A DNA stretch of 64,000 nucleotides, from contig OY751487.1 of NCBI GenBank assembly GCA_963565915.1, positions 1,612,001-1,676,000 on the forward strand. Direction: 5' to 3'. Each line of letters opens with the position of its first letter. Position 1 is the stretch's first letter. Shown piece after piece: positions 54,901-64,000 of the stretch. Source of the DNA: Entoloma clypeatum (lineage: Eukaryota; Basidiomycota; Agaricomycetes; Agaricales; Entolomataceae). Both the position numbers and the translations under genes were made by a program. The notes below the pieces were generated by a model. The model saw only the letters and a list, made by a program, of their open reading frames with translations. It did not search any database and was not told the DNA's origin.

Positions 54901-56683
54901 AACCATGGTTAAGAAAGACGCCTAGGGACAATAGGCGTGTGTCCATATCCGGGATGTAGAACACCGGTCTGAGAAGATGGGTTTTTCTTTCCCCATTTAG
55001 GGTGTGCCGTACTGGAACGGCCCCAACTCCAAGAATTTCCAGTTTCTTCCCTTTGGCTGCAGTTTGGACGAATCGCTTGACCGTGAGAGGTCTATAATAT
55101 GCGAAGTCTTTAAACTCATAGGTGAAGTGTAAAGAGGCGCCGGAATCTAATATCCATTGCGCGCGTTCTTTTTCCTTACAATGTGTACAAGAAGCAAAAT
55201 GTTTAATATATTTTTTATGTAAATCACTGCTAAAGTGATCTACGCATTCTGTACTGGTACTGGCTATTATGTCATACGTCTGTTGAGAGGTATTGTTAGC
55301 TTTCCGCAATTGGTAAGTTTTAAGAAAGGGTTTCGACGAACCGTCAAGTTCTATCTCGTCCTCAAACACATCCGGCCCCATTCGTTCCTGGTCGATGTCC
55401 ATCATCTTCAGCGATTCTTCTATTGACGGGGCTACGCGACGCTGTTTAGCCGGCCTTTCGTCGATGTCAGGAATGATGGTATCTAGGATACGAAGGTTCG
55501 ATCCAGAGGGTTGTGCGCCGATCTCTCGGGCGAGCTTTCGCACCCTTTCGTTCTTTTTCCACACTGACGGCTTTCCAGAAGGAAGCCCGGTGTACTGGGA
55601 AGGAGGAGGGTTCATGCGTTGCAGGAGTGACTGCATTTTCTCCGACTCAGGCTGCGCGGTACTTGTAGTTTTCCCGCGGCCCGTTATAGTGGTGAAGGCA
55701 GGTGCATGATGAGGAGGGAGAGGGCAAGGAGCACGATGACGAGGGGTGTGCTCAAAAGCTGGTGCGATGAATTCGACCATTTCCTCGGCATGGTCGGAGT
55801 CGTTGTCGGCGTTGTTGGCGCGTTTCTTCTGGTTGCGCCAGCGTCCCTTTCCCTTCTTCTTTTCAGAAGCGGTACTTGGGTCGGTCGAGTTAGGCTGCTC
55901 GTCAGCATTGTTATGCGAGGTACTCGGCGCTGTCTGCTTTTCCCATTTGGGGTCTTGCCCCTTTCGCTTAGTCCCGGAAATTTTCCGGGCCTGCTCGTTG
56001 GACGCCCGAGTAGACCCAATTGCGTACTTGCGCCGGTACTCTGATATGATGCTTTCGGCGACGGCCTTGTAGGTGAAATCGTCGGCGTCATAGACCTGGA
56101 AGAGGGCGGTGGAGAGTGACGACCAGGCGTCGGGAATTGCATTTGCCAGGATCATTGCCTGCATCAGATCGGGGACGTCAAAGTTCGAGTCGGCGAGCCG
56201 AGCGAAAAGAGACCCCAGGCGTTCGATTTCAGGGACGGGGTCGCGTCCAGAGAGCTTGTAGGTGGCGGCGGCCTTGAAGTCGCCGAAGATGATGGCCGGG
56301 GATACCTTGGAGTAGGCATCCTTTAATGACTTCCAGGCGTCTTTCGAGGAAGTGGCGTCCTTGATGTGGCGTCTGATTGCCTCGGAGACCTTCAGGCGTA
56401 TCGCCCCAAGAGCTACGTCATCGTCCCTGATCCAGGTTTTTTCTTCCTTGCGGAAGCCGGGCTGGTCGACCGTGGTGGCCAGCACAGGAGGAGCAGTAGC
56501 AGTGGCCCCAGGGGTGGAGACTGTGGTGGTGAAGTCGGCGATGACAGGGCGGGGGATGTCGCCAGAAACAAGGCGCCAGACTCCTTGATGGAGGAGGTAA
56601 GACTTCATCTTCTCGGCCCAGCTCCGGTAGTCGATGCCGTCAAAGGCAGTGATTGTGTCGAGGGCAGAACGAGAGGTAGACAT
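51935..56683 (-). pseudogene. Gag-Pol polyprotein of C1, one in-frame TGA
   Basis: Starts MSTSRSALDTITAFDGIDY at 56683. Order: gag (residues 1 to about 300, UBN2-like, no CCHC knuckle seen), protease WILDSGASLHFT (Asp at about 513), pre-integrase WHKRLGHPNDQAL ... CTGCLKGK, integrase core with FDLIHSDLKQ, VDGGGEFNEYKD and QHQQNGRAERINRTLWE, RT with VIYVDDSAFLG, RNase H with YAFTDSDWASDENTRKST and STEAEYMALSDCSRA. It ends YFGLLKN at 51935. The copia order (integrase before RT) is clear. The only lesion is TGA at 53678-53680 after PDDEP. The second copy has CGA there, so a C-to-T change explains it. Confidence 0.93.
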
Positions 56684-57033
56684 TTTGAATGAATCTAAAA
56701 AGGGTTCTCAATCAGTGATGTGTTATGAATATGATTCGAGAAAACAATTGAATGATTCCTTATGACATATTCCCTTCAGGAATAGCGGTCATGGGAAAAC
56801 CCTTTATATGTCAGAAACGTGTAAGGTGCGATCAATGTTTCCACATGGAGTGTACTAGGTCAATCCCCTTAGGGACGTCTCATGACAGGTACTTGTCGTA
56901 ATAATGTTCCCAGGTTCATATGTGAAGAAGTATGACTCAGAACCTAGATCTTTCGATCGGTTCTTTGCCAACCAGGGTAGAGTGGGCAGGTACTCGCTGT
57001 TGCCAGCGTTTCCCAGGTCCCTCTGCTATCCGG

Positions 57034-57045
57034 GGCCCATAACCT
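57034..57045 (-). other. Primer-binding site of C1, half-tRNA-iMet type
   Basis: Directly after the 5' LTR the minus strand reads GGTTATGGGCCC. This complements GGGCCCATAACC, the anticodon stem-loop of eukaryotic initiator tRNA-Met. Drosophila copia and yeast Ty5 prime from such a half tRNA. Confidence 0.7.
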
Positions 57046-57356
57046 GTTGAAGTTCCACCTGGGCGCTAGCCACAGGTGTACTGAGCAACACGGCTACAGT
57101 GGAAGTACTCTACGATACCGCTATAGTCACTTACATGGTTTGGAGGGGGGTAAGGCTGGTGAGAGCGGTTGAGGCTGGTGAGAGCGATGGAGCTGGTTAA
57201 GAGTCAAGAGACAACTTGTTGATATTGACAGTTTCCTGGTCTTATATACCGTACTACTGTTTGTACCAACCAAACAAGTATGTAATCAAAGATGTGTAAA
57301 GGTCACGTGATGTAATCTAATCTAATCTAATCTACGTGATGGGAAAAGTTTCAACA
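57046..57356 (-). repeat. 5' LTR of C1
   Basis: About 311 bp. It differs from the other LTR by three substitutions and one G in a G-run. Confidence 0.92.
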
Positions 57357-57457
57357 GGGGCATGTTGGTAGTAACTGGAAGAAAACCTTGCGCCGCTCAT
57401 CTCCGTTAAATAACCAAGACCACATGACCTTGTTTATTTTCTCGTGGTCTTCCATGG
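57357..57457 (-). pseudogene. Antisense gene of element X, 5' exon fragment
   Basis: On the minus strand from 57457: MEDHEKINKVMWSWLFNGDE then RRKVFFQ, up to the copia insertion. It continues at 51558. The start codon lies about 25 bp inside the 3' LTR of X. Confidence 0.5.
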
Positions 57458-57481
57458 GTGTCAGACCTAAGAGGGGAATAC

Positions 57482-58184
57482 TGTTATATCTGTCTCCAAA
57501 TCTCCGATCCACTCCGATCGTCCTCCAACATTCTGGACATCTGTTACCTCCACATCTCTGCATGTTGCCATCATGCATTTCATATTCATAACTCCATGTC
57601 TTTATGCATTTTATATTCATATTCCTGTTTACTTATGCATCGTCTTTTCTGCATGGTCCATTGACTGACATCTCCGATGTTCAATACAGTTGCTGGCAAC
57701 TTACGCCACAACTCCGGACCATCTCCGTAAAGTAATCACATTTAGATATTTAAGCTCGTACCATACCTGTAGTTCCTCAGTTCGAATATCAACCAAGTTC
57801 ACTCCTCTACTCTCAGTCCATGCCAGAGATCCTCGCCGTGATACAATACGCCGACGACATCCTCATCTTCTGCTCTTCCTCCATTGTTACCCTTCGACGA
57901 GCTTAGTACTGTGTCCGAGTCACAACTCCGACGTCGTCCGACCACTTCCATGTCAACGTGTCTCTTACTGAGATCTCTCCGAGAACCTCTGCACCTCCGA
58001 CCCCTCCTCTGACCTCCTGAAATTGGGACACCTTATTCAACAAACGGCGGCGCAACACATACGTTGAAGCCACGTCCCTCCCCTTCGTCGTTCCTCTGCA
58101 TTTCCGGAGTTCTGCTCCGGTCCCAGTCCTATGTCCGGCCTCCGATGGACTCCGACGAAGCTCTGACGTTTCACCTACTTAACA
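57482..58184 (+). repeat. 3' LTR of element X
   Basis: TGTTATATC...CTACTTAACA. A purine tract (AAGAGGGGAATA) precedes it. It matches 29815-30528 with numerous transitions and a 10-bp deletion near 57,715. Confidence 0.88.
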
Positions 58185-58596
58185 CTGGATATGCATGGGA
58201 ATGGCGGGACAGACAAATAGGGCACAAGGGGACATAGTGAGGGACACATAGAGTGGGGGACAACACCCTGCTCAGCCACGCTGCAGCACACTAGCAGAGA
58301 ACATGATGGTGGCGAGTGCGGTGGGGAGGGATATTCCTATGGCTACGGTGGGGCAATGGCAGGATATGGGTGAAGGGCAGGACATATGCGAGGATGGAGG
58401 GACATGCGAGGAGGCTAGGGGTGCGCAGCCGCAGCACTTAGTTTAGTTTCATGTTTTACCTAGTCGAAATATGATATTCCGTCTATTCTGCCCATCCCAG
58501 CCCATGGCATAAGTACCTTTAAGTGTGAAGTACATAGCAAGGTGTCATTTTTGGACTGGACACCATGTGGGTTCCTACTGTTAATACACAACTACT
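58185..58596. other. Spacer between element X and copia C2
   Basis: About 410 bp of G-rich unique-looking sequence with no gene or repeat recognised. Confidence 0.45.
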
Positions 58597-58906
58597 TGTT
58601 GAAACTTTTCCCATCACGTAGATTAGATTAGATTAGATTACATCACATGACCTTTACATATCTTCATTACATACTTGTTTGGTTGGTACAAACAGTAGTA
58701 CGGTATATAAGACCAGGAAACTGTCAATATCAACAAGTTGTCTCTTGACTCTTAACCAGCTCCATCGCTCTCACCAGCCTCAACCGCTCTCACTAGCCTT
58801 ACCCCCTCCAAACCATGTAAGTGACCATAGCGGTATCGTAGAGTACTTCCACTGTAGCTATGTTGCTCAGTACACCTGTGGCTAGCGCCCAGCTGGAACT
58901 TCAACA
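58597..58906 (+). repeat. 5' LTR of C2
   Basis: TGTTGAAACTTTTCCC...CTTCAACA, 310 bp, inverted relative to the C1 LTRs. It contains (GATTA)n and TATATAAGACC. Confidence 0.92.
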
Positions 58907-58918
58907 GGTTATGGGCCC
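58907..58918 (+). other. Primer-binding site of C2, half-tRNA-iMet type
   Basis: GGTTATGGGCCC immediately after the LTR, as in C1. Confidence 0.7.
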
Positions 58919-59268
58919 CGGATAGCAGAGGGACTTGGGAAACGCTGGCAACAGCGAGTACCTGCCCACTCTACCCTGGTTGGCGAAGAACTGATCGAAA
59001 GATCTAGGTTCTGAGTCTCACTTCTTCACATATGAACCTGGGAACGTCATTACGACAAGTACCTGTCATGAGACGTCCCTAAGGGGATTGACCTAGTACA
59101 CTCCATGTGGAAACATTGATCGCACCTTATACGTTTCTGACATATAAAGGGTTTTCCCGTGACCGCTATTCCTAAAGGGAATATGTCATAAGGAATCATT
59201 CAATTGTTTTCTTGAATCATATTCATAACACATCACTGATTGGGAACCCTTTTTTAGATTCATCTAAA
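58919..59268 (+). other. Leader of C2
   Basis: 350-bp untranslated leader, closely similar to that of C1. A later in-frame upstream ATG (59212) could extend gag, but the C1 copy supports the start at 59269. Confidence 0.6.
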
Positions 59269-62200
59269 ATGTCTACCTCTCGCTCTGCTCTTGACATCAT
59301 CACCCCCTTCGACAGCATCGACTACCAAAGCTGGGCCGAAAGGATGAAGTCCTACCTCCTCCATCAAGGAGTCTGGCGCCTTGTTTCTGGCGACATCACC
59401 CGCCCTGTCATCGCCGACTTCACCACCACGGTCTCCACCCCTGGTGCCACTGCTGCTGCTCCCCCTGTGCTGGTTACCACTATTGACCAGCCCGGCTTCC
59501 GCAAGGAAGAAAAAGCCTGGATTAGGGACGACGACACAGCCCTTGGAGCGATCCGTCTGAAAGTCTCTGAGGCAATCAGGCGACACATCAAAGACAGCAC
59601 ATCGGCACTTAACGCGTGGAAAACGCTAAAAGATACCTACTCCAAGGTATCCCCGGCTGTCATCTTCGGCGACTTCAAGACCGCCGCCACCTTCAAGCTG
59701 TCTGGACGTGACCCCGTGCCTGAAATCGAACGCCTGGGGTCTCTTTTCGCCCGGCTCGCCGATTCAAACTTTATCGTCCCCGATCTGATGCAGGCAATGA
59801 TCCTGGCCAATGCGATTCCCGACGCCTGGTCGTCACTCTCCACCGCACTTTTCCAGGTCTATGACGCCGACGATTTCACTTACAAAGCCGTCGCCGAGAG
59901 CATCATCTCGGAATACAGGCACAAGTATTCGGTCGGGTCTACTCGTGCGTCCAATGAGCAGGCCCAGAAAAGTTCCGGGACAAAGCGCAAGGGGCAGGAC
60001 CCCAAATGGGAAAAGCAGCAAAAGCCGAGTACCTCGCAGAACGACGCTGACGAGCAGCCTAACTCGACCGACCCTAGTACCGCTTCTGAAAAGAAGAAGG
60101 GAAAAGGACGCTGGCGCAATCAGAAGAAGAGCGCCAACAATGCGGACAACACGTCCGACCATGTGGAAGAAACGATTGAGTTTGTTGCTCCTGCCATCCA
60201 CTTCCCTCCTCTTCCGCCACCATCCTTCACAACCGTCACTGGGCGCGGAAAACGATGAGTACCGCCCAGCCAGACTCTCAAAGAATGCAGTCGCTCCTTC
60301 AGCGAATGAACCCGCCTCCATCCCAGTACACCGGGCTTCCTTCGGGCAAGCCGTCTGCGTGGAAAAAGAATGACCACGTCAGGAAACTCGCGCGGAGCAT
60401 TGGTGCTCGTCCCTCAGGATCTAATCTTCGAATTCTGGATACGATTATCCCAGAAGAAGATGAAAGACCATCCAAGCAGCGTCGAGTCACTCCGCCTTTG
60501 GATGACTCCCTCAGGATGATGGACATAGACCATCAAAGCGAGCGCATGGGGCCGGAACAATTCGAAGATGGGCTGATCGAACTTGACGGTTCGTCACATC
60601 CTTCTCTCAAACTTGACCAAATGGGAAACACTAATAATCATGCACAGACTTTTGAACATATATTAGCTAGTACCAATGCAGATAGTATAGATCTCTTTAG
60701 TGATGATCTGTACAAAAAATATATCAAACATTTTGTGTCTTGCACACACTGCAAAGAGAAAGAACACGCTCAGTGGATCTTAGATTCCGGCGCATCGTTA
60801 CATTTTACCCATGAGTTTAAAGACTTCGCATACTACAGGCCTCTCAAGGCTAAGCGATTTGTCCAAACAGCTGCAAAGGGAAAGAAACTGGAAATTCTTG
60901 GAGTTGGGGCCGTTCCAGTACGGCATACCCTAAATGGGGAAATAAAAACCCATCTTCTCCGACCTGTATTCTACATTCCGGACATGGACACACGCCTATT
61001 GTCCCTAGGCGTCTTCCTTAATCACGGTTACAAAGTAGACGGAATGCGTGGAGAGATTAACATCTCCAAAGGACAGAACAAAATACAGTTCTCGCCTCAC
61101 ATTCTCGGACAAACCATTTATTGGTTAAACACTGAAATACGCCATGATCAGATCCATGCGATCTCTAGCGAAATCACTGTCAAAACCTGGCACAAACGCC
61201 TTGGCCACCCAAATGACCAGGCGCTCAATAAGATTCCCACCAGTACCAAAGGAGTACCCAAAACATTAGTACATGAGAAATCACAGGAAAGCTGCACAGG
61301 GTGTCTCAAAGGGAAAATGCCGAATCAGTCATACCCCAATTCAATGACTAGGGCTGTCAAACCCTTCGATCTGATTCATTCAGACCTGAAACAGATATCC
61401 ACGGCATCGTACCACAAATACAAATACTTCCTCACGTTTTTGGACGATTTTTCATCTCATGTCTGAGTCGTCTTGCTTAGGAAAAAATCTGGCGCCATTA
61501 CGGCACTGAGACAGTTTCTTGCGATGATCCAGAACCAATTTGCCGCTACTCCTAAGAAGTGGCGAGTTGATGGAGGTGGAGAATTTGACGAATACAAAGA
61601 TGTACTTGCCGATCATGGAATTCTGATCAATGTCACGCTCCCATATCAGCACCAGCAGAATGGTAGAGCAGAAAGGATCAATCGAACACTATGGGAAAAA
61701 TCTCAGGCATTGCGCTTCGATGCATGCTTACCGCCCATGTGGTGGGAATTCTGTTTGGAACACGCAGCATTTCTCTACAACAGAACCCCCATGCAGCGCC
61801 TTGAATGGAAAACCCCTTACTTCAGGGTGACCAATGAGATCCCCGACATGTCCAGCATCAGAGTATTTGGATGTCAAGCATATGTATATATCCCAAAGGA
61901 GAAACGTAGGAACTCCCTGGAATCAAGATCCCGATTGATGATTTATCTCGGATCGAAACCAGGGGTCAAAGGATACCGCTTCATGGATCCTGAGACCAAC
62001 ACGGTTTTCATGGGCGGGAAAGCCATCTTTGATGAAAGCAAGTACCCTAGATGCCATATTGACCCGTTGCCAGAAAACCACCCAGAAATGGAAGACCCAG
62101 AGCCGGCTGATGAGTTTGAGGATCTCATTCCCGGCAGCAATGACGATGATAGTCACAACAAAACACCTCACAACCTAGTTCCCATTGAACAGGATCAACC

Positions 62201-63995
62201 TGAATCAGACAACGAATTGCCTGCCAGTGAGCCTGATGACGAACCACGAGTACCCACTCCGGAACCCGAGCAAGTACCAGATCGACCGATCAGGGAACGA
62301 CGAGTTCGGAAGATGCCAGGAAGCATCTATGGGGAAGACACTCCAGCGTCTGATCTTGAAAAATTAGATCGAAGACGGAGATTGGGCGGTCAAATGGCAT
62401 GGATGAATGACCTCCTGATGGAGGCAATATCAGTCCAAGTTGGCATCGTTGAAATGTCCCATAAAGACATATACCCTCTTCCAAATAAAGAAGACTGGTA
62501 TGCGGCAGAACGTAAAGAGCTAGACATGCTCAAACGCCGCGGGGTGATCACGAAGCTAGTACCCCTGCCTGCAGGGAGGAAAGCTCTAAGGAACAAATGG
62601 GTTTATAACGAAAAGTCCGACGGGCGTCTGAAAGCACGCCTCGTCGCAAAAGGCTTTTCACAGGTAGAAGGGATCGACTTTGATCAGATCTTCTCACCAG
62701 TCGTAAGATATGAAACCGTCCGACTAATACTGGCATTGACAGCCCTTGAAGGGTGGTTCATGACACTTTTGGACGTCTCATCAGCCTTCCTCTATGGAAC
62801 GCTCCGTGAAGTCATTTACATGCGACAGCCTGAGGGCTACATAGTAAAAGGGAAAGAACACCTCGTGTACCAACTATTCAAAGCTCTATATGGACTTAAG
62901 CAGGCCGCATTAGCCTGGTGGAGGGAACTTGATTCCTCCATGAAAAAGCTCGGCTTTGTCCGGCTTCACTCCGATGCGGGAGTGTTCATTCACAAAAGTA
63001 CCAACGGGGAAATTGTAATCGCCGTCATCTATGTCGACGACTCTGCTTTTCTCGGCACAAACCAGGAATACACGCTAGAGAAAAAGAAGGCCTTCATGAC
63101 CACATGGGAATGTAGGGACCTAGGGCACCTTGTGCCTGATGGGGAACCGAAAGAATTTCTCTCTATCCAAATAAGGCAACGCGGGAAACGTATCTTCATC
63201 GATCAAGTACCTTACCTTGAGAAAATACTCGAACGAATGGGGATGAGCAAATCTAACGCCACCCATACCCCACTTCCTATGGGCTACAAACCCATGGTGT
63301 CCGACGATGAACCCAATGCAGAACTTCGATCAAAGTACCAATCCGTCATCGGATCACTTCTATATCTGATGATTGGAACAAGGCCAGACATCTGTTTTGC
63401 CGTGATTAAAATGTCGCAGTTTTCCGCAAATCCCACCAAACGCCATTTAGAAGTGGCTAGGGATATTTGCAGGTATCTGAAGGCGACAAAAAATTACGCA
63501 ATCATGTATGATGGCGACTCAGGGAAAGGAATCTATGCATTCACAGACTCTGACTGGGCGTCAGATGAAAACACAAGGAGGTCTACCACTGGCTTCTTCA
63601 TATCACTGGCGTCTGGAGCAGTGACATGGGTATCATCGGCGCAAAAGACCATCGCCCTCTCTTCCACAGAAGCAGAGTATATGGCGTTATCAGACTGCAG
63701 TCACGCAGCAACATGGCTGAGAAGCATGCTTGCCGAACTTGGAATGCAGATCGGATCAGTACCGATCTACGGAGATAACAACGGCTCCGTCTTTATCGCA
63801 TCCAACCCTGTAACTGAGAAGCGATCCAAGCACATTGACGTGCGATTCCACTTCGTCAGAGAAAAAGTCTCCGAAGGGATAATTACGGTCGAATTCATTG
63901 AAGGAGTGAACAACCCCGCAGACCTTTTAACTAAGAATCTGGGAAAAATCCTCTTTTCCAAGTTTATCCTGTACTTCGGATTGATTAAAAACTAG
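59269..63995 (+). pseudogene. Gag-Pol polyprotein of C2 (one frameshift, one TGA)
   Basis: Same domain order as C1: gag, WILDSGASLHFT protease, LGHPNDQAL pre-integrase, integrase, YVDDSAFLG RT, STEAEYMALSDCS RNase H, ending YFGLIKN. Two lesions: one A missing from an A-run near 60,250, right after TVTGRGK, and TGA at 61464-61466 where C1 has TGG (HVWVVLL). Otherwise open throughout. The lesions differ from that of C1, so both copies died independently. Confidence 0.92.
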
Positions 63996-64000
63996 GCGAA

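Larger units (their letters stand above)
51559..57356 (-). mobile_element. Ty1/copia element C1, nearly intact
   Basis: 5.8 kb, LTRs 51559-51869 and 57046-57356, flanked by a perfect 5-bp duplication GGGGC (51554-51558 and 57357-57361). The LTRs differ at about four positions in 310, so the insertion is recent. It sits in the antisense Cys-cluster gene of element X. The single polyprotein frame is broken by only one TGA. Confidence 0.93.
29815..58184 (+). mobile_element. Ty3/Gypsy element X, outer host of the nested TE block
   Basis: Old LTR element spread over 28 kb by later insertions. Its own pieces are: 5' LTR 29815-30528; gag/protease 30529-32288; protease linker and RT now inverted at 41700-40648; RNase H and integrase 49418-50665; an antisense Cys-cluster gene in 50734-51558 plus 57357-57457; 3' LTR 57482-58184. 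Reading frames join exactly when the insertions are removed: GTPAATPD runs into IVPNIALINAAT across the Y site, and QKD runs into TPFCF across the Tc1-like site. Its two LTRs differ by several percent, mostly transitions, so it predates everything inside it. It is defective (frameshifts, an in-frame TAG and a large integrase deletion). No target-site duplication is visible at its ends. Confidence 0.85.
58597..64000 (+). mobile_element. Ty1/copia element C2, truncated by the window end
   Basis: Same family as C1, opposite orientation. LTR at 58597-58906, half-tRNA primer site, leader, gag-pol to 63995. The 3' LTR lies beyond the window. Confidence 0.92.

Noticed and set aside
57482..58184. Solo LTR of the X family
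   Set aside because: First read as solo, but the purine tract before it and the continuity of X sequence around copia C1 show that it is the 3' LTR of the same X element.

Overview
This window is nuclear DNA from a filamentous basidiomycete, most likely an Agaricomycete. The evidence is many very short introns (about 45-65 nt, with GTGAGT/GTATGT-type donors), a NACHT (nwd-type) gene, DUF6699-like proline-rich proteins, an agaric-type cytochrome P450, and chromodomain Ty3 elements nested with Ty1/copia elements. I saw no bacterial, viral-particle or organellar genes, no tRNA and no CRISPR array.

The left half (1-28,200) is gene space. Two tandem histidine-acid-phosphatase (phytase/MINPP-like) paralogues (438-6374) share the same 14-exon structure, and both CDSs sum to an exact multiple of three. 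A P450 follows on the minus strand (7295-9651). Next is a patch (10,001-19,204) holding two related pairs of DUF6699-like genes. One copy is damaged, and a frameshifted NACHT gene lies between. Then come a minus-strand intronic snoRNA host array (19,741-20,614) with two copies of an snR56/U25-type box C/D snoRNA, calcipressin (RCAN), a CCDC124/Lso2-like ribosome-associated protein, a divergently transcribed Cys-rich EGF/furin-like membrane protein, and a PP2C phosphatase.

The right half (about 28,600-64,000) is a nest of transposable elements. An old Ty3 element (here called X, LTRs 29,815-30,528 and 57,482-58,184) was interrupted by a chromodomain Ty3 element (Y), by a TA-flanked Tc1/mariner-type transposon that itself carries a second Y, and by a copia element (C1). 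Target-site duplications, LTR subtypes, TIR orientation and X reading frames all show that the two Y copies later recombined in inverted orientation and flipped the DNA between them. The two Y copies now form arms of about 5.2 kb that match base for base (one mismatch noticed), although their outer ends belong to diverged subfamilies. A second copia copy (C2) starts at 58,597 and runs off the window.

Points of most interest: the reconstructable inversion and gene-conversion history; Tf1-like self-priming signals in Y (and weaker ones in X); a spliced antisense gene with two Cx2Cx6C clusters between the X integrase and its 3' LTR; an extra small ORF after the Y integrase; and the snoRNA host array. 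Exon borders come from reading splice sites and comparing paralogues by eye. No database search was run.
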